NCBI RefSeq assembly: GCF_003626645.1 | Contig: NZ_RBAM01000001.1 | Coordinates: 682,001 to 746,000, forward strand | Origin: Streptomyces klenkii | GTDB taxonomy: Bacteria; Actinomycetota; Actinomycetes; Streptomycetales; Streptomycetaceae | DNA length: 64,000 bases | Reading direction: 5' to 3' | Shown here: positions 38,501 to 45,500 of the stretch, one piece after another | Layout: each line of letters opens with the position of its first letter | How positions within the stretch are numbered: the first letter of the stretch is position 1 | Translations under genes and position numbers: made by a program | Notes under the pieces: generated by a model | Databases searched by the model: none | The model's input: the letters and a program-made list of their open reading frames with translations, nothing else | What the model was told of the DNA's origin: nothing

Positions 38501-40360
38501 ACCGACGAGTCCGTCGGTTCGCTTGCGGTACTCGGCGAGGACACCAAGGGCTTCCTGAACGGGCTCTCCCTGCCGGCCCACGCGGATCTGGACGCCCTCG
38601 CCGAGGCCGGGGCGACCGTCCCCGAGGTCGTACTGGTCGAGCTGTCCTTCGATGCCGCCGACACCTTGGCGGCCGTGCACGCCGCGACCGCGCATGCGCT
38701 GGATCTGGCGCAGTCGTGGCTGGCGGATGACCGGTTCGCGGACTCGCGTCTCGTGTTCGTGACCCGGGGCGCGACGGCCGGTCGGGACCTCGCCGGCGCC
38801 GCAGTTCAGGGGCTGATCCGTTCCGCGCAGTCGGAAAGCCCGGGACGTTTCGGCCTGGTGGACCTGGACGGCGGCGAAGCCGACATGACGTTGCTGTCGA
38901 AGGCACTCGCTTCCGACGAGCCTCAGCTGCTGTTCCGTGACGGCCAGGTTCTTGCGGCCCGTCTCGCCCGAGCGGGTACGCAGCCCACTGCCGATGTCCC
39001 CTGGAACGCCTCCGGCACGGTTCTGATCACCGGCGGAACGGGAGGCCTGGGCCGGACTCTCGCCCGGCACCTGGTGACCGAGCACGGTGTACGGAGCTTG
39101 CTCCTGGTCAGCCGTAGTGGCCCGGCCGCCGAAGGCGCTGATGACCTCGTGGCCGAGCTTGAGCTGCATGGCGCGACTGCCGTCGTCGAGGCGTGCGACG
39201 TGACTGACAGGTCTGCGGTAGCGGAACTGGTGGCACGCCACCCCGTCACGGCCGTCGTGCACACTGCCGGTGTCCTCGATGACGGCGTCATCGGTTCACT
39301 CACCGGGGAACGTCTGTCGGCCGTTCTGCGGCCGAAGGCCGACGCGGCGTGGAACCTCCACGAGGCGACGAGGGATCTGAACCTCTCCGCGTTCGTGGTC
39401 TTCTCTTCCGTCGCCGGCACGTTCGGCAGCGCGGGTCAGGCGAACTACGCAGCGGGTAACGCTTTCCTCGACGCTTTGGCGCGTCACCGCCGGGCGCACG
39501 GCCTCCCCGCCGTATCGCTGGCGTGGGGCCCGTGGGCGCAGGACAGCGGCATGACCGGCACCCTCACGGAAGCCGACCTCCAGCGATTCGCCCGCTCGGG
39601 CATGCCGGCCCTGTCCGCCGAGGAAGGTGTCGCCCTCTTCGACACCGCCCTCGCTACCGCGGCTACAGAACCGTTCCTGCTCCCCGTCCGCCTGGACCTC
39701 GCGGCCCTGCGGGCACAAGGCGAACCGCAGCCGCTGCTGCGCGGCCTGATCCGTACCCGAACCCGTACCTTGCGCACATCGGCCTCCGGCCCGGCGACCG
39801 TGTCCGGCCTCGTACAGCGCCTGACCGGGCTGTCCGCGACGGAGGCGCGTGAGGTCGTCCTGGAGACCGTACGCGGCCAGGTCGCGGTCGTGCTCGGCCA
39901 CGACGGCGCCGCGGAGATCGACCCGGACCGGGCCTTCCAGGACCTCGGCTTCGACTCCCTCACCGCGATCGAGCTCCGCAATGGGCTGAGCGCTCTCGCC
40001 GGGGTCCGGCTCCCCGCGACGCTGCTCTTCGACTACCCGACGCCCGCGGAACTCGTCGACCACCTTCTGACCCGGATCGCACCCGAGCCGGTGTCCGGCC
40101 CGGAGGCGATCCTCGGTGAGCTCGACAGGCTGGAGAAGGCGTTCGGCGGACTCGACGTCACTGACGAGGCACACGGGCAGATAGCCGGTCGCCTGGAAGT
40201 GCTCATGGCGAAGTGGGGTGCCCTACGGGACGCCGGTGCGGGAGCCGGCCGGGAAGGCGCTTCGGAAGAGGAGGAGTTCGACTTCGACTCCGCATCCGAC
40301 GACGAGGTGTTCGACCTCCTGGACAACGAGCTCGGACTCTCCGACCCCGACCCGTCCTGA
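8546..40360 (+). CDS. Six-module type I polyketide synthase (modules: KR; DH-ER-KR; 4 x DH-KR), polyene-forming
   Basis: A protein of about 10,604 residues with six complete extension modules, listed separately. All six ATs carry HAFH (malonyl type), all KSs have DTACSSS and all ACPs have GFDSL. The N-terminus [20 protein letters not shown] is a standard docking helix. The C-terminus (40075-40357) ends in an acidic tail with [12 protein letters not shown], the matching donor docking element, so the chain is passed to another protein outside the window. I chose the ATG at 8546, with GAGGAG 12 nt upstream, because it begins the docking helix exactly. The in-frame GTG at 8492 would add 18 residues and has no ribosome site. 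Four consecutive DH-KR modules give four conjugated double bonds, and the protein resembles NysC/AmphC in size but not in module order. Base composition falls markedly from about 19.5 kb onward. Confidence 0.97.
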   Translation: MSNEAKLREYLKRAIADLHETRQQLGETEYQQREPIAIVSMACRFPGGVRSPEELWELLRGGGDAISAFPGNRGWDLDGLYDPDPEHPGTAYAREGGFLHDAGEFDPGFFGISPREALAMDPQQRLLLETAWEAVERAGIDPESLAGSSTGVFVGTGHSGYDAAGGRRPDEVGGHLLTGNVISIASGRISYVLGLEGPALTVDTACSSSLVSLHLAAQALRRGECSLALVGGATVMSTPQMFVEFSRQRGLAPDGRCKPFAAAADGTGWSEGVGLLLVERLSDAVRNGHPVLAVLKGSAVNQDGASNGLTAPNGPSQQRVIRQALASAGLSAPDVDAVEAHGTGTRLGDPIEAQALLATYGQQRPADRPVLIGSMKSNIGHTQAAAGIAGVIKMVLAMRHGELPGTLHLDAPTPHADWSEGEARLLTDTEPWPAADRPRRAAVSSFGISGTNAHVILEQAPPRETEPAPAPAARPGALPWILSARTGEALRAQAARLGRHVRARTGLEPAAVAHSLVATRPLMEHRAAVVAGDRDAFLSGLDALAEGRTASGLVTGIAATAPTAFLFTGQGSQRPGTGRELYGAHPEFAKAFDAACAELDPYLEHPVRDVAFAEDGTDEAALLDRTAYTQAVLFAFETALFRLLESWGTAPQFVAGHSIGELAAAHVAGVLSLPDAARLVAARGTLMQALPEGGAMVAIQATEDEIRASLTGHEDHAALAAVNGPDAVVVSGDEEAVSLIAARWEEQGRRTKRLRVSHAFHSPRMDGMLEDFRRVAEDLEFHAPRIPVVSTVTGALATDEELRSPAYWVRQVRDTVRFSDAVRTLEAEGVTTFVEIGPGAVLTPMAGDALTTVEQPVLVPLLRTGRPEAQALAEGIAIASAHGTRVDWAACLGTLGAARADLPTYAFQRQWYWLEEPGPADGQPAAAEAGEAGFWEAVEREDLEGLSAVLALDGNEAGSLGSLLPTLSSWRKQRKAQALADSWSYRVHWAPLTAPAGPAAGGDWLVALPDSAVDDPWTTRLLDALRDRGLRTELLVLPGTGDPAEPLTPPAGPVDGVLSLLALDERPHPRLTSVPRGLAATTALLRTLETSGIRAPLWCATRGAVAVDERDPLTSPVQAQVWGFGRVAALESPQHWGGLVDLPEDLDGRAVSALLGVLGAREDQVAIRLAGTFARRLARPAPGRDTGTEWSTHGTVLVTGGTGALGAQVAHWLADAGAEHLVLTSRRGPQAPGAQELTAALTERGTRVTVVACDAADRDALAAVLADIPADLPLTGVVHTAGVMDAGMLDALTPERFDTVLRPKAAAAQHLHELTRDFGLETFVLFSSVVGVLGNAGQANYGAANAFLDALAEHRRGQGLPATSVAWGPWADLGMAADKGVAGRASRDGLIAMAAAPALAALRRTLARGEANATVADVDWTAYAPALTAVRPSPLLADLPEARHALAAGTGPRENRSPLRDRIGALPAAEQQQDLLHVVREETAKALGHASPDTVDVQRAFRTLGFDSLMAVELRNRLSAVTGLRLPATLLFDHPTPTAVAGYLRSEILGTAGPATVVERTAAVLDEPVAIVGMACRFPGGVSSPEALWQLLAEGGDAISGLPADRGWDLGRLYHPDPDHQGTTYARGGGFLGGVGDFDADFFGISPREALAMDPQQRLLLETGWEVLERAGIAPESLRGSSTGVFAGTNTQDYRTVLDAAQDEVAGHALTGNSMSVVSGRVSYTFGFEGPAVTVDTACSSSLVALHMAVQSLRSGECTLALAGGVTVMATPSSFVEFARQRGLAPDGRCKPFAAAADGTGWSEGVGLLLVERLSDARRNGHQVLAVVRGSAVNQDGASNGLSAPNGPAQQRVIRQALANAGVAASDVDVVEAHGTGTTLGDPIEAQALIATYGQQRPEGRPLLLGTVKSNIGHTQAAAGVAGVIKMVMAMRHSELPRTLHVDEPTPHVDWTAGAVELLTEPVDWPGTERPRRAAVSAFGISGTNAHVILEQADAAEPVADASEPMGGTEPTEPAAAPEAPVPLLLSAKNESALRAQAARLLSRLDREPAPRLVDAAYTLATRTAFTHRAAVQAGSHDAAKRALTALAADTADTGLTTGAAVTGKDAVLFSGQGSQRLGMGRELYGRHAVFAEAFDAVCAGLDEHLERPLRDVVWGDDAELLNRTVYAQAGLFAIEVALYRLVQSWGVRPEYVAGHSVGEIAAAHVAGVFSLEDACALVAARGRLMQALPEGGTMAAIRATEDEVSPHLTDDVAIAAVNGPSSVVVSGAAAAVETIRAHFEGEGRKTSLLRVSHAFHSPLMDPMLADFRAVAERLTYGEPELTVVSNVTGGTAAQDQLRTPEYWVTHVRRAVRFADGIQALHTEGVTRFLELGPDGTLSAMARESLPDEAVLVPALRKDRPEETTLLTALAQLHVHGAAIDWAALFAGTDAHVVDLPTYAFQHQRFWPTPGATGLGDISAAGLEAAGHPLLSTAVELSDSDGLLFTTRLSLQSHPWLADHVVMGSALLPGTAFVELALRAADEAGCDRIDDLTLAAPLVLPEHGGVQLQLRVGPADDSGSRTLSARSRQEGSGDRPWVQHATGVLATGERPAGSGHDFHAEPWPPAGAEPVDLTGLYPDLAESGLDYGPHFQGLRTAWRRGDEVFAEVALPDAAEADAPAYGLHPALLDAALHVCAFNGVDRGIVPFSWEGVSLHASGASAIRVRVVRHGSDTLSVDVADTTNEPVASIGTLVLRAISAGQLESAASPAGHDALFRVQWTPAHLPTAETAETAAGSMAGSMAESVVTIGSLDGSPFDSYPDLEALAGSGRVPRTVLAAVGAGAGDTVESTHAATAHALDLVQSWLADERLAGSRLVFVTRGAVSADEGETVRDVAAAAVWGLVRSAQSENPGRFVLVDAADGDVPALFPVLPGLLAADDDQFAVRDGAVHVPRLARLGSGAALLPPTGTPWRLDTGAKGSLDNLLLAPCPEVLDPLGPGQVRVAVQAAGVNFRDVLNALGMYPGEAGVLGAEAAGVVTETGPGVEGLRPGDRVMGKVFGGYGPVAVCDERLLARTPEGWTAAEAASVPLVFLTAFYAFTDLADLRPGEKVLIHAGAGGVGMAAIQIARHLGAEVFATASEGKWDTLRELGVPDDHIASSRTTDFEERFLEVTGGRGVDVVLNALAGEFVDASLRLTAPGGRFLEMGKTDIREPESVAGLHYRAFDLAEASPERNQEMLSELLELFGSGVLRPLPVATWDVRRAPEAFRHMSRARHVGKIVLTMPPAWDANGTVLITGGTGGLGRVLARHLVTERGVRHLLLVSRSGPQAPGAQELCEELAGHGAEAGVVACDVTDRDAVAALVASVPDAHPLTAVVHTAGVLDDGVVTSLTAERVSGVLRPKVDAAWYLHEATQDLDLAAFVMFSSVSGVTGTPGQGNYAAGNVFLDALAHHRRALGLPAVSLAWGPWSQDGGMTGTLSDADLQRLARSGMPALAPAEGVALFDAALAADEALVLPVRLDLAALRKQGDVPPLMRGLIKTRARRSAVAGSAAVAGLAGRLSGLGALERREVLLDLVRAQIAGVLGHANPETIDSARAFKELGFDSLTSVELRNRINKATGLRLSATAVFDYPTADGLVDFLLDELFGAETGSVPGTGMPTPVAAAAAVADDPVVIVGMSCRYPGGVTSPEELWRLVSDGVDAVSDFPDDRGWDVEALYSPDPEALGTAYTRSGGFLHDAGEFDPEFFGMSPREALATDAQQRLLLESTWEAIERAGIDPATLRGSQTGVFAGVIYNDYSDLLVGDQFEGYRGNGSAASVASGRVSYTFGFEGPAVTVDTACSSSLVALHWAAQSLRTGECSLALAGGVTVMATPTPFVEFARQRGLSADGRCKAFAEAADGVGWGEGVGMLVLERLSDARRNGHRVLAVVRGSAVNQDGASNGLTAPNGPSQQRVIRQALASAGLSAADVDAVEAHGTGTTLGDPIEAQALLATYGQDRPEDRPLLLGSVKSNIGHAQAASGVAGVIKMVMAMRHGELPRTLHVDAPSSHVDWSAGAVELLTEPAEWPASERRRAGVSSFGVSGTNAHVILEQPEPEPAYVVEEAGPQAVEQGAPVPVLLSGRSESALRAQAARLLSQLDRAPGQRLTDIAYALATGRAAFRHRAAVLVTDEDGLSRSLSALAEGRSEPDIVANGEAGSGKRAFLFSGQGSQRLGMGRELYGRFSVFAEAFDAVCAGLDEHLERPLRDVVWGDDAELLNQTAYAQAGLFAVEVALFRLVESWGVRPDFVAGHSIGEVAAAHVAGVFSLGDACALVAARGRLMQALPEGGAMVAIRATEDEVVPHLTEDVAIAAVNGPSSVVVSGAEEAVLAVAAYFEGEGRRTSRLRVSHAFHSPLMEPMLAEFREAVAGLTFGAPVVPVVSNVTGRLAEPGQLSSAEYWVRHVRDAVRFADGVSTLRAQGVTAALELGPDGALSALAAESVPDEIAFAPVLRKDRPEAASALGALAQLYVRGVPVDWAAVFAGTGAGTSAGARWVDLPTYAFQRERFWPSGGAARAGDVRFAGLGSAGHPLLGAAVELAGSGGLLFTGRLSTSSHAWLADHVVMGSVLVPGTALVELVLRAADEVGCDVLEELTLAAPLVLPASGGGVQVQVWVGEPDGAGHRAVAVHSREGEDLWTLHASGAVTTGAEAAVLDTFDATVWPPRGARSMDVAGCYEQFAAAGFAYGPAFQGLEAAWKLGDDVFAEVRLPQGVDGGAYGLHPALFDAALHASLLGGGGDEGSVPFSWTGVSLHASGASHLRVRIRDLDGGMAIAMADASGAPVASVEALAVRPLSAGQLRTEGRDSLFTLDWIPVALTDERADLGTGPDGVPFRDFAELKSAAEAGVPETVLVTPPHEAIGTVESVHGAAAWALGLAQSWLADERFADSRLVFVTRGAVSGDDLAGAAVWGLVRSAQSESPGRFVLVDLDGDADVSMLPRALACDEPQLLVRDGEVLAARLARVQGRDAVDGVWDTSGTVLITGGTGGLGRVVARHLVAEHGVRSLLLVSRSGPAAEGAEEFAAELGVDVSVEACDVTDRAAVEELVSRHRISAVVHTAGVLDDGVIGSLTEDRLSAVLRPKVDAAWNLHEATRDMDLDAFVVFSSVAGTFGSAGQANYAAGNAFLDALARHRRAHGLPAVSLAWGPWAQDSGMTGTLSEADVQRIARSGMPSLSTREGMTLFDAALGTAEPALLPVRLDLAALRAQGEPLPLLRGLIRTRVRRTSASGSATASGLVQRLAGLAEGERRAVLLDLVRDRVTMVLGHASPETIDPARAFRDLGFDSLTAIELRNGLGKVTGLRLSATAVFDYPTAEALAGHLLDELFGTDAEVETASLMSALPSLTDDPVVIVGMSCRYPGGVTSPEELWRLVSDGVDAVSDFPDDRGWDVEALYNPDPEALGTSYTRSGGFLHEAGEFDPEFFGMSPREALATDAQQRLLLESTWEAIERAGIDPSALRGSRTGVFAGVMYTDYSDLLVGDQFEGYRGSGSAGSVASGRVSYTFGFEGPAVTVDTACSSSLVALHLAAQSLRSGECSLALAGGVTVMSTPTTFVEFSRQRGLSADGRCKAFSDAADGVGWGEGVGMLVLERLSDARRNGHRVLATVRGSAVNQDGASNGLTAPNGPSQQRVIRQALASAGLSAADVDAVEAHGTGTTLGDPIEAQALLATYGQERPEGRPLLLGTVKSNIGHTQAASGVAGVIKMVMAMRNGVLPKTLHVDAPSSHVDWPAGAVELLTEPAEWPGSERRRAGVSSFGVSGTNAHVILEQPEPADVADEAPAVEAGVLPWVLSGRSEAALRAQAARLLSFVAAHDELPVGDIGYSLAVGRSSFTHRAVVWGMDRSDVLLALSTVVVGESGPGVVVGAVGAGKSAFLFSGQGSQRLGMGRELYDRFSVFAEAFDAVCAGLDEHLERPLRDVVWGNDAELLNQTVYAQAGLFAVEVALFRLVESWGVRPDFVAGHSIGEVAAAHVTGVFSLGDACALVAARGRLMQALPAGGVMVAIEAGEAEVVPLLTEGVAIAAVNGPSSVVVSGKEDAVEAVQAHFAGEGRRTSRLRVSHAFHSPLMEPMLEDFRAVAERVAYGAPAVPVVSNVTGRLAEPGQVSSADYWVRHVREAVRFADGVRALDAEGVTRFLEIGPDGILSAMARDSVSEDAVLTPVLRKDRLEDATALDALAQLYVRGVPVDWAAVFAGTGARRVDLPTYAFQRERFWPSGGAARSGDVRFAGLGSAGHPLLGAAVELAGSGGLLFTGRLSTSSHAWLADHVVMGSVLVPGTALVELVLRAADEVGCDVLEELTLAAPLVLPASGGGVQVQVWVGEPDDSGHRAVAVHSREGEELWTLHASGSLTTGPRPLTFDVTTWPPVGAESIDVSGCYEQFAESGFHYGPAFQGLQAAWKLGDDVFAEVRLPQGVDGGAYGLHPALFDAALHASAFGGGRDEGGVPFSWSGVSLHASGASHLRIRISRVESGMSIAMVDSAGAPVASVDSLILRPVSADQLRSGDRDALFTLDWTPVPLTDARAESGSGPAGEPLRVYTDLETLTGTEVPETVLVGHAAGTADTVESVHGAAAWALGLVQSWLMDDRFAGSRLVFVTRGAVSGDDLAGAAVWGLVRSAQSESPGRFVLVDLDGDADVSVLPQALACDEPQLLVRDGEVLAARLARAQSRDAVDTVWDTSGTVLITGGTGGLGRVVARHLVAEHGVRSLVLVSRSGPAAEGADDLVAELELHGATAVVEACDVTDASAVAELVARHPVTAVVHTAGVLDDGVIGSLTGERLSAVLRPKVDAAWNLHEATRDMDLDAFVVFSSVTGTFGSSGQANYAAGNAFLDALARHRLAHGLPAVSLAWGPWAQSSGMTSTLTEADLQRIARSGMPALSAEEGVALFDTALATAAAATEPFLLPVRLDLAALRAQGEPQPLLRGLIRTRTRTLRTSASGSATASGLVQRLAGLAEGERRAVLLDLVRDRVAVVLGHARPETVDAAKAFQDLGFDSLTAIELRNGLGKATGLRLSATAVFDYPTAEALAGHLLDELFGTDTEELLPAPALLPLTDDPVVIVGMSCRYPGGVTSPEELWRLVSDGGDAVSGFPTDRGWEIDDTYDPEREGAIATRSGGFLHDAGEFDPGFFGMSPREALTTDAQQRLLLESTWEALERAGIDPATLRGSRTGVFAGVMYNDYSQLLSGREFEGYQGSGSAGSVASGRVSYTFGFEGPAVTVDTACSSSLVALHLAAQSLRSGECSLALAGGVTVMSTPLTFVEFSRQGGLSPDGRCKAFADGADGVGWSEGVGILVLERLSDARRNGHRILATVRGSAVNQDGASNGLTAPNGPSQQRVIRQALASGGLSTADVDVVEAHGTGTTLGDPIEAQALLATYGQDRPEDRPLLLGSVKSNIGHTQAASGVAGVIKMVMAMRHGELPRTLHVDAPSSHVDWSAGAVELLTEPAAWPEGDGPRRAGVSSFGISGTNAHVILEQPELEIEPETEPESQAAEAGESAVDADGLAPLVVSGKSAPALRAQAARLLSYLEREPETRLTDVAYSLATSRSGFHHRAVVLSADRDTLLRSLSALAEGRADQGIAAEGEVRPGKRAFLFSGQGSQRLGMGRELYGRFSVFAEAFDAVCAGLDEHLERPLWEVVWGDDAELLNRTVYAQAGLFAVEVALFRLVESWGVRPDHLLGHSVGEIAAAHVAGVFSLPDACALVAARGRLMQALPAGGAMVAIEAGEAEVVPLLTEGVAIAAVNGPSSVVVSGAEEAVLAVAAHFAGEGRRTSRLRVSHAFHSPLMEPMLEDFRAVAERVAYRAPGIPLVSNVTGEPATTEQLCSAEYWVRHVREAVRFADGVRTLRAQGVTLFLELGPDGALSALAAESAPDDAVFAPVLRKSRAEEQTLLTALAQLYVRGVPVDWAAVFAGTGMSTGARWVDLPTYAFQRERFWPSGGAARSGDVRFAGLGSAGHPLLGAAVELAGSGGLLFTGRLSTSSHAWLAGHVVMGSALVPGTALVELVLRAADEVGCDALEELTLAAPLVLPASGGGIQVQVWVGEPDDAGRRAVAVHSREGEEPWTLHASGAVISGAVPLPFDTTTWPPTGAESIDVSGCYEQFAESGFQYGPAFQGLEAVWKLGDDVFAEVRLPQGVDGGAYGLHPALFDAALHASMAGAGATDGAVPFSWSGVSLHASGASHLRVRIRDVDGGLAIAMVDAAGMPVASVEALTVRPLSAEQLRTADRDSLFTLDWTRIGLSGDPVGSLAVLGEDTQGLLNGLALPSHADLDALAEAGIPDVVLVPASAGTAGTVEAVHAETAHALDLAQSWLADERFADSRLVFVTRGAVSGDDLAGAAVHGLIRTAQAESPGRFGLVDLDGGEADTTLLSKALASDEPQLLFREGRALAARLARVESQDTADVPWNASGTVLITGGTGGLGRTLARHLVVEHGVRSLVLVSRSGLAADGAEDLVAELGVDVSVEACDVTDRAAVEELLSRHPVTAVVHTAGVLDDGVIGSLTGDRLSAVLRPKVDAAWNLHEATRDMDLSAFVVFSSVAGTFGSAGQANYAAGNAFLDALARHRRAHGLPAVSLAWGPWAQDSGMTSTLTEADLRRIARSGMPALSAEEGVALFDTALATAATEPFLLPVRLDLTALRAQGEPQPLLRGLIRTRTRRTSASSLATVSALVQRLTGLSAADRREALLDVVRSRIATVLGHAGSAEIDPDRAFQDLGFDSLTAVELRNRMNEVTGLRLPATAVFDYPTANALVGFLLDELFGAESATETEMPTPMAASAVVADDPVVIVGMSCRYPGGVTSPEELWRLVSDGVDAVSGFPEDRGWDVEALYNPDPEHTGTSYTRAGGFLKEAAEFDPAFFGMSPREALATDAQQRLLLESTWEAIERAGIDPATLRGSRTGVFAGVMYNDYASLFSGPEFEGHQGNGSAGSVASGRVSYTFGFEGPAVTVDTACSSSLVAMHLAAQSLRSGECSLALAGGVTVMSTPTTFVEFSRQRGLSADGRCKAFSDAADGVGWGEGVGMLVLERLSDARRNGHRILATVRGSAVNQDGASNGLTAPNGPSQQRVIRQALASAGLSAADVDAVEAHGTGTTLGDPIEAQALLATYGQDRPEDRPLLLGSVKSNIGHTQAASGVAGVIKMVMAMRHGELPRTLHVDAPSSHVDWSAGAVELLTEPAAWPEGDGPRRAGVSSFGISGTNAHVILEQPEPETEPEPEPTEAREAADMGRLVPLVVSGKSETALRAQAARLLSHLDDEPDLRDADFGYSLARGRSSFTHRAVVWGTDRSDVVRALSAVAAGESGPGVAVGAASAGKSAFLFSGQGSQRLGMGRELYDRYAVFVEAFDAVCAGLDEHLERPLRDVVWGDDAELLNRTAYAQAGLFAIEVALYRLLASWGVRPEYVAGHSVGEIAAAHVAGVLSLGDACALVAARGRLMQALPAGGAMVAVQAEEAEVLPYLTQEVSIAAVNGPSSLVVSGKEDAVEAVRAHFAGEGRRTSRLRVSHAFHSPLMEPMLEDFRAVVAGLSFAEPAVPVVSNLTGRLAEPGQLSSADYWVRHVREAVRFADGVRALDAEGVTRFLEIGPDGVLSAMARETLPEGASPVPVLRKNRDEEPAVIGALAQLYVQGVGVDWAAMFAGTGASTRQVDLPTYAFQRERFWPSGGAARAGDVRFAGLGSAGHPLLGAAVELAGSGGLLFTGRLSTSSHAWLADHVVMGSALVPGTALVELALRAADEVGCDVLEELTLAAPLVLPASGGGVQVQVWVGEPDDAGRRAVAVHSREGEEPWTLHASGSLTTGAEPSTFDTTTWPPTGADPVDVTDCYEQFADSGFSYGPAFQGLEAVWKLGEDVFAEVRLPQGVDGSAYGLHPALFDAALHASMVGAGATDGAVPFSWTGVSLHASGASQVRVRLSPAEDGLSIAITDAAGTPVASVNSLVVRPIAADQLRPGGGRDSLFTLDWTRIELTDESVGSLAVLGEDTKGFLNGLSLPAHADLDALAEAGATVPEVVLVELSFDAADTLAAVHAATAHALDLAQSWLADDRFADSRLVFVTRGATAGRDLAGAAVQGLIRSAQSESPGRFGLVDLDGGEADMTLLSKALASDEPQLLFRDGQVLAARLARAGTQPTADVPWNASGTVLITGGTGGLGRTLARHLVTEHGVRSLLLVSRSGPAAEGADDLVAELELHGATAVVEACDVTDRSAVAELVARHPVTAVVHTAGVLDDGVIGSLTGERLSAVLRPKADAAWNLHEATRDLNLSAFVVFSSVAGTFGSAGQANYAAGNAFLDALARHRRAHGLPAVSLAWGPWAQDSGMTGTLTEADLQRFARSGMPALSAEEGVALFDTALATAATEPFLLPVRLDLAALRAQGEPQPLLRGLIRTRTRTLRTSASGPATVSGLVQRLTGLSATEAREVVLETVRGQVAVVLGHDGAAEIDPDRAFQDLGFDSLTAIELRNGLSALAGVRLPATLLFDYPTPAELVDHLLTRIAPEPVSGPEAILGELDRLEKAFGGLDVTDEAHGQIAGRLEVLMAKWGALRDAGAGAGREGASEEEEFDFDSASDDEVFDLLDNELGLSDPDPS
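8645..13239 (+). other. PKS module 1 of the giant protein: KS-AT-KR-ACP
   Basis: KS from 8645, AT about 10240-11090 (GHSIGE, HAFH), KR about 12125-12720, ACP about 12940-13190. Between AT and KR lies the short helical post-AT segment typical of modules that natively lack a DH (about 11340-11480), so the KR-only state is not a recent loss. The KR has TGGTGALG and NYGAAN but VMDAG where B-type KRs have LDD, and no A-type Trp (VVGVLG). It should leave a hydroxyl, probably of A-type stereochemistry. Confidence 0.9.
13240..19494 (+). other. PKS module 2: KS-AT-DH-ER-KR-ACP (fully reducing)
   Basis: KS from 13240, AT about 14870-15690, DH about 15950-16790 ([10 protein letters not shown], intact HxxxGxxxxP), ER about 17435-18340 ([10 protein letters not shown]), KR about 18355-18950 (LDD), ACP about 19180-19420. 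Every catalytic motif is intact, so a saturated two-carbon unit is expected before the polyene. Parts of the ER are nucleotide-identical to the ER of the terminal module at 4470-4820. Confidence 0.92.
19495..24642 (+). other. PKS module 3: KS-AT-DH-KR-ACP
   Basis: KS from 19495 ([15 protein letters not shown]), AT about 21090-21930, DH about 22190-23020 ([10 protein letters not shown]), KR about 23525-24130 (LDD, NYAAGN), ACP about 24340-24570. Expected to install the first double bond of the tetraene. Confidence 0.92.
24643..29765 (+). other. PKS module 4: KS-AT-DH-KR-ACP
   Basis: KS from 24643, AT about 26220-27060, DH about 27300-28130 ([10 protein letters not shown]), KR about 28640-29250, ACP about 29480-29710. 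The start of the KR is base-for-base identical to module 3 over more than 70 bp. Expected to install the second double bond. Confidence 0.92.
29766..34954 (+). other. PKS module 5: KS-AT-DH-KR-ACP
   Basis: KS from 29766, AT about 31380-32210, DH about 32465-33290, KR about 33830-34440, ACP about 34650-34890. The residue before the catalytic DH histidine is Gly (LAGH) instead of the Asp seen in modules 2, 3, 4 and 6. The His, Gly and Pro of the motif are kept. Expected to install the third double bond. Confidence 0.92.
34955..40074 (+). other. PKS module 6: KS-AT-DH-KR-ACP
   Basis: KS from 34955, AT about 36550-37390, DH about 37630-38450 ([10 protein letters not shown]), KR about 39010-39620, ACP about 39840-40070. 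The end of the KS is almost identical in DNA to that of module 5. Expected to install the fourth double bond before transfer through the C-terminal docking tail. Confidence 0.92.
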
Positions 40361-40374
40361 CCAGACACGCACGA

Positions 40375-40417
40375 CGAAGCGGCCCGTACCGGATGTTTCC
40401 CGGTACGGGCCGCTTCG
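40375..40417. terminator. Bidirectional terminator between convergent PKS and ABC permease
   Basis: The arms 40375-40392 and 40400-40417 form a perfect 18-bp inverted repeat with a 7-nt loop (ATGTTTC). It starts 14 bp after the PKS stop and ends 32 bp before the stop of the leftward permease gene, so it can serve both. Confidence 0.88.
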
Positions 40418-40449
40418 CTGTGCGCCGTCAGAAAGACGAAGAGAAACCG

Positions 40450-41316
40450 TCAGGACGTGAGAGGACGGCGGAACCCCACGACCGCGAGCCAGCCGCCCAC
40501 GACGGCGAGACCCGCGCTGATGAGCACCGCGGGGAGCAGGGACCCGGTGCCGGGCAGGTCCAGCGCGAGCGCGCGCGTCGTGTCGATCGCGTAGGTCAGC
40601 GGGTTGGCCCGGGCGACCGCGCCCAGCCACGCGGGCAGGTCGTCGACCGGGACGTAGGCGCTCGAAGCGAACATCAGGGGGAAGATCGCGATGACCGCGA
40701 GGTTCTGCATGGGCTCCGCCCGCCGCAGCCACGCGGCGGCCGCGATGAACACCCACCCCAGGCTCCAGGCAAGGAAGAGCGTCAGCCCGGCCGACGCGAG
40801 CAGCTTCCCCGCGCCGCCCTTGGGGGAGTAGCCGAGAACGGTGACGGCCAGCACGATGACGACCGCGATCTGGATCGCGGCGCGGACCAGGTTCGCCAGG
40901 CTGCGGGCGATGAGGAGCGAACTGGGATGGACGGGGAGGGAGCGCAGCCGGGCGACCATGCCGTTCTTGAGGTCGTCCACCACCCCGATCCCGGACTGGA
41001 TCGCGGAGTGCACCGCGTTGTCCACCAGGACCGCGGGCATCACGAAGTCGAGATAGCGGACCCCTTCGGGGAAGTGTGGTGGCAGGCCCATTCCGCTGAA
41101 CACCTGCGTCAGCATGAACAGGATGATCGCCGGCTGCGCGAGGCTGAAGAGGATCACGCTGGGATCGGTCGCCAGTGCCCGCAACGACCGGCCGGTGAGC
41201 ACTTGGATCTGGGTGAGGAACGGACTGCCGTCCCATGCGACCGCCGGCCCCGGAGTGTCTTCCGGGGCCGGCGGCGGTGCTGAGTTCGGTTTTCCGACGA
41301 GTTGTGGTGTGGTCAT
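40450..41316 (-). CDS. ABC-2 type transporter permease, DrrB family
   Basis: A 288-residue integral membrane protein with about six hydrophobic segments (for example VILFSLAQPAIILFMLTQVF near residues 54-73 and AAIQIAVVIVLAVTVLGY near 146-163) after a proline-rich cytosolic N-terminus. It is the membrane half of an exporter. The ATP-binding half is encoded 97 bp upstream on the same strand, and GGAG lies 5 nt before the ATG. DrrB-type permeases with DrrA-type ATPases export antibiotics and confer self-resistance. The location at the end of the leftward gene set suggests export of the finished polyene or an intermediate. Substrate is an inference from location only. Confidence 0.9.
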   Translation of the reverse strand: MTTPQLVGKPNSAPPPAPEDTPGPAVAWDGSPFLTQIQVLTGRSLRALATDPSVILFSLAQPAIILFMLTQVFSGMGLPPHFPEGVRYLDFVMPAVLVDNAVHSAIQSGIGVVDDLKNGMVARLRSLPVHPSSLLIARSLANLVRAAIQIAVVIVLAVTVLGYSPKGGAGKLLASAGLTLFLAWSLGWVFIAAAAWLRRAEPMQNLAVIAIFPLMFASSAYVPVDDLPAWLGAVARANPLTYAIDTTRALALDLPGTGSLLPAVLISAGLAVVGGWLAVVGFRRPLTS

Positions 41317-41360
41317 GGAGTCTCCACGATCTGTGCGTTGAGCGATGTGCGTGAGTGATC

Positions 41361-41417
41361 CACGTGGTGGTTTACGTAGCGATTCACAAGGCGATTCACG
41401 TGGTGGGAGCGATTCAC
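41361..41417. repeat. Interleaved short direct repeats in the ABC intergenic gap
   Basis: GCGATTCAC occurs three times (41379-41387, 41391-41399, 41409-41417) and CACGTGGTGG twice (41361-41370, 41397-41406). The last copy of the nonamer overlaps the stop codon of the ATPase gene. Function is unknown. It could be a protein site, an mRNA element, or slippage. Confidence 0.7.
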
Positions 41418-42415
41418 GAGGTCCCGGCGCCCGGAGCAGCGATACCGCTGCTCCGGTCCGCCAGGGTGAGGTACACGTCGTCGAGGGTCGGTTCGCCGAA
41501 GGTCAGCTCCGTCGCCTCGACCCCCACTTGGTCGAGGGCCCGGAGCACGACCGCGATGTCCTTCGAGGCCTCGATGACGACGACGATGGTGCCGTTCTCG
41601 CGGTCCACCACCGGCTCCAGGCCCGCCCGCCGCACGGCGGCGCAGGCCACGGCCGGGTCGGCCGCGGCGTCCGGGGTCACCGTCACCGTGCGCTGACCCA
41701 CCGTGGCCTTGAGCTCGGCGGCGGTACCGCTCGCGATCACCGCGCCGGCGGAGAGCACGGTGATGGAGTCGGCGAGGCGGTCCGCCTCGTCGAGGTACTG
41801 CGTCGTGAGCAGGACCGTGGTGCCTTGGGAGACGAGCCCCTCCACGATCTCCCACAGGTTCAGCCGGCTCGACGGGTCCAGGCCGGTGGTCGGCTCGTCG
41901 AGGAAGATGACGTCGGGGTTGCCGACGAGGGACGCGGCCAGGTCGAGCCTCCGGCGCAGGCCGCCGGAGTACGTGCCAGGCCGGCGCGCCGCGAAGTCCT
42001 GGAGCCCGAACAGCTCCAGCAGCTCGTCGGCTCTGGCCCGGGCCGTCCTGCGGTCCGCACCGAGCAGCCGGGCCAGCAGGACGAGGTTGTCCCGCCCGGA
42101 GAGCTGGGCGTCGACCGAGGCGAACTGGCCGGTCAGACCGACCCGTTTGCGTACTTCCCACGGCTGGCGCACGACGTCGAAGCCGGCCACCGCCGCCCGG
42201 CCCGAGCTCGGTGGCAGGGCGGCGACGAGGACGTTGACGAGCGTGGTCTTGCCCGCGCCGTTGTGCCCGAGGAGGGCCAGTACGGTTCCCCGGCGCGCGG
42301 ATACGCTCACCGAGTCCAGCGCGCGTACGGAACCGAAGACCTTGCTGACGCCGTCAGCCTCGATCATGATGTCCCCGGTCGTCCGGGCGGCGATGGGCCG
42401 AGCGAGCCCGCTCAT
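41414..42415 (-). CDS. ABC transporter ATP-binding protein, DrrA family
   Basis: A 333-residue nucleotide-binding subunit with Walker A GHNGAGKTT, signature YSGGLRRRLDLA, Walker B VIFLDEPTTGLD and a DrrA-like C-terminal extension. Translation probably starts at the ATG at 42415, since GGAG lies 5 nt before it. The frame stays open upstream to 42535 only because the leader holds a hexanucleotide repeat that reads as Ser-Thr. It drives the permease encoded just downstream. It lies 121 bp after the loading PKS, probably in the same transcript, which fits export of the product. The family is certain and the substrate is inferred. Confidence 0.92.
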   Translation of the reverse strand: MSGLARPIAARTTGDIMIEADGVSKVFGSVRALDSVSVSARRGTVLALLGHNGAGKTTLVNVLVAALPPSSGRAAVAGFDVVRQPWEVRKRVGLTGQFASVDAQLSGRDNLVLLARLLGADRRTARARADELLELFGLQDFAARRPGTYSGGLRRRLDLAASLVGNPDVIFLDEPTTGLDPSSRLNLWEIVEGLVSQGTTVLLTTQYLDEADRLADSITVLSAGAVIASGTAAELKATVGQRTVTVTPDAAADPAVACAAVRRAGLEPVVDRENGTIVVVIEASKDIAVVLRALDQVGVEATELTFGEPTLDDVYLTLADRSSGIAAPGAGTS

Positions 42416-42439
42416 GCGATCTCCTGCGAATGAGTATGT

Positions 42440-42469
42440 GGTGCTGGTGCTGGTGCTGGTGCTGGTGCC
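42440..42469. repeat. Hexanucleotide microsatellite in the leader of the ABC ATPase gene
   Basis: Five tandem units on the + strand, four GGTGCT and one GGTGCC, lie 25-54 bp before the ATPase start codon (AGCACC as read on the coding strand). No known site matches it. Slippage could change the leader length. Confidence 0.8.
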
Positions 42470-42536
42470 GGTCCTGGAACTGGAGCCGGAGCTGGTGCTG
42501 AGGACGGACAACGGACAACGGGCGGGGGCCCGCATG

Positions 42537-45500
42537 TCATCCGGTGCCGTCCAACAGGCGGAACAGGTCGTCGTCGCTTGCCGACTCCAGCGACTCCAAG
42601 TCGAGCGCGCCTGCCGCGCCTGCCGCAGGCGCCTCGATGGCGCCTCCGGCCGCCGCGGCTTTCAAGCGTGCCGACGTCTCGGGGGAGAGCGTGGCGCCGG
42701 ACGCGAGCAGTGCCTCCAACTCGGCCACGATCGAAGCCGCGTCGCGCGCAGGCCCCGGAGTCGCGAGCTGCTCGCGTACGAGCCTTACGACGGCATCCGG
42801 CGTCGGGTGGTCGTACACGAGCGTGGAGGGGAGCTTCACCTCCGTGGCCGCGATGAGCCGGTTGCGCAGCTCGACCGCGTTCACCGAGTTGATGCCCATG
42901 CTCTTGAACGTCCGGCCGCCCTCGTCGCTGCGCGTCTCCCGGCCGCCGAGGGCGGCGGAGACCTCGGCGAGGACCAGGGCCAGGACCAGCGCGTCCTGTT
43001 CGGGACCGTCGAGGCCGGACAGCCGGGCGGCCAGGGCCGGCGGCTCATCCGCTCCGTCAACGGACCTGCCGTCAACGGACCCGCCGCCGGCGGCCGTCGC
43101 ACCGCTCCAGCCGCCCGCACCGCCCCCGATCGCCACCGAATCCGCCGGAGCGTACGCCAGCCAGAAGTGCCGGCGCTGGAAGGGATAGGTCGGCAAGGAG
43201 ACAGTGCGAGCCGCGGGCAGCACCGCGCGCCAGTCAACGGACACGCCGTGGGCGTGCATGCGGGCGGCAGCGGTGAGCAAGGACTGACGCTCGCCCGCTC
43301 CGGTGTCCAGGGCCGGCACGACGGTGGCCCCGGCGTCCGGGGTCGCGGACGCCAGGCACTCGTCGATCATCGGAGTGAGCTGCGGGGTGGGGCCCAGTTC
43401 CAGGAACCCGGTGACGCGCTCGTCCCGGAGCCGGTCGATCACGGTCTTGAAGCGCACGGGCTGCCGTATGTGCCGCACCCAGTGGCCGGGGTCGTGGGCG
43501 TCGTCATCGGTCATGGGCCGGCCGGTGAGGGTCGAGACCAGGGGAATGGCCGGCGCGGCGTAGGAGAGCGTACGGGCGACCTGTCCGTACTCGTCGAGCA
43601 TGGGGTCCATGAGCGGGGAGTGAGAGGCGATGCTCACCGCGAGGTGCCGGCTCTTGTGGCCGGCGGCGTTGAGCCGGTCGGTGAGGGCGGCCAGCGGTGC
43701 ACGCGCGCCCGAGAGCACGAGGGAGTGCGGCCCGTTCACGGCGGCGAGCGACACGGTGTCCCGCAACCCGGCGAGCCACGGCGTCAGTTCGTCCTCCGTG
43801 ATCCGGACCGCCGTCATCGCCCCGCCCACCGGCAGGGCGCCCATCAGCCTGCCCCGGGCCTCCACCAGGGCGCACGCGTCCTCCAGGCCGAGCACGCCCG
43901 CCGCGTGGGCGGCGGCGATCTCGCCGAGCGAGTGCCCCACCAGGCGGTCCGGGACCATTCCCCAGGACTCGACGAGCCGGTACAGGGCGACCTGGACCGC
44001 GAACAGCGCCGGCTGGGCCCAGGCGGTGTCATCGAGGAGGGCCGCCTCCTCGGAGTCGGGCGCCGCCCACATCACCGAGGTGAGCGGCCGTTTCAGCATC
44101 CGGTCCATGACGTCGCACACCTCGCGCAGCGCGTCCCGGAAGACGGGGAACGCCTCGGCGGCCTCGCGCCCCATGCCGGGGCGCTGGCCGCCCTGCCCGG
44201 AGAAGACGAAGGCGAGCCCGCCCGGCGCGGAGTCCGCCAGGGTGACGCCCGCGGCCCGCTCGCCGCGGCCGAACTCCTGCGCCGCGGACAGCAGCTCCGC
44301 GCGGCCGGTGCCGCTCACCACGGCCCGGTGCCGGTGCAGGGCGCGGGTGGTGGCCAGGGAGTGGGCGACGTCCTGGGCGGACAGCCCCAGGTCGGCCGCG
44401 ACCCGATCGGCCAGCCGCTGTGCCTGGGCGCGCAGGGCCGTCCGGCTGCGGGCGGACAGGACCCAGGGCGCGGCCACGTCCGAGGCCGGCGCCGCGGCCT
44501 CCACAGCCCCCGTTGCCCCTGTAGCTTCCGCTGCTTCCGTTGCCTTCGTCGTGCCCGTGGTGTTCGTAGTGTCCTCGGCCGGGGCCTCCTCCAGGATCAC
44601 GTGGGCGTTGGTGCCGGTGAGCCCGAACGAGGACACGCCGGCCCGGCGGGTCCGTCCGTTCTCCCGCGGCCAGGGCCGGGCCTCGGTCAGCAGCCGCACC
44701 GAGCCGGCGGACCAGTCCACCCGCGACGACGGCGCGTCCACGTGCAGGGTCCGGGGCAGGACGCCGTGGCGCATCGCGAGCACCATTTTGATGACCCCGG
44801 CGATCCCGGCCGCGGCCTGCGTGTGCCCGATGTTCGACTTCAGCGACCCGAGCCACAGCGGCCGCCCCTCGGGGCGCGCCTTGCCGTAGGTGGCCAGCAG
44901 GGCCTGGGCCTCGATCGGGTCGCCGAGCGGGGTGCCGGTGCCGTGGCCCTCCACCGCGTCGACGTCCTGCGGCGTCAGCCGGGCGTCGGCCAAGGCCTGG
45001 TGGATGACGCGCTGCTGCGCGGGCCCGTTCGGTGCGGTGAGCCCGCTGGAGGCGCCGTCCTGGTTCACGGCGGAGCCGCGTACGAGCGCGAGGACGCGGT
45101 GCCCGTTGCGCCGGGCGTCGCTCAGCCGCTCCAGCAGGAGCAGCCCCGCACCCTCCGACCAGGCGGAGCCGTTCGCGGCGTCCGCGTAGGCCTTGGAACG
45201 GGAGTCCGGGGACAGCGCGCGCAGCCGGGAGAAGTGGGTGAAGGGCGTGGGGGACGCCATGACGGTGACGCCGCCGGCCAGCGCCAGGGTGGACTCGCCG
45301 GACTGGAGCGACCGGCAGGCCAGGTGCAGGGCGACGAGGGAGGACGAGGAGGCGGTGTCCACCGTCAGGGCGGGGCCCTCCAGCCCGTAGGTGTACGCGA
45401 CGCGCCCGGAGATCGCGCTCGCGGAGGTCCCGGTGGTGAGCATGCCCTCCCACTCGCCCTGGGCGAGGGGCGCTCCGGCGGCGTAGTCGCGGTGCATGGC

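Noticed and set aside
8546..40360. Frameshift or module-loss scar in the KR-only first module
   Set aside because: The AT-KR linker holds the usual helical segment of KR-only modules and the frame is continuous, so the lack of a DH is ancestral.
42440..42469. Possible CRISPR or phage-type repeat array
   Set aside because: Units are 6 bp and contiguous with no spacers, so this is a simple microsatellite.
42416..42535. N-terminal Ser/Thr-rich extension of the ABC ATPase (upstream start at 42535)
   Set aside because: It is encoded by the microsatellite, lacks a ribosome site and is unlike the family. A good GGAG precedes the ATG at 42415.
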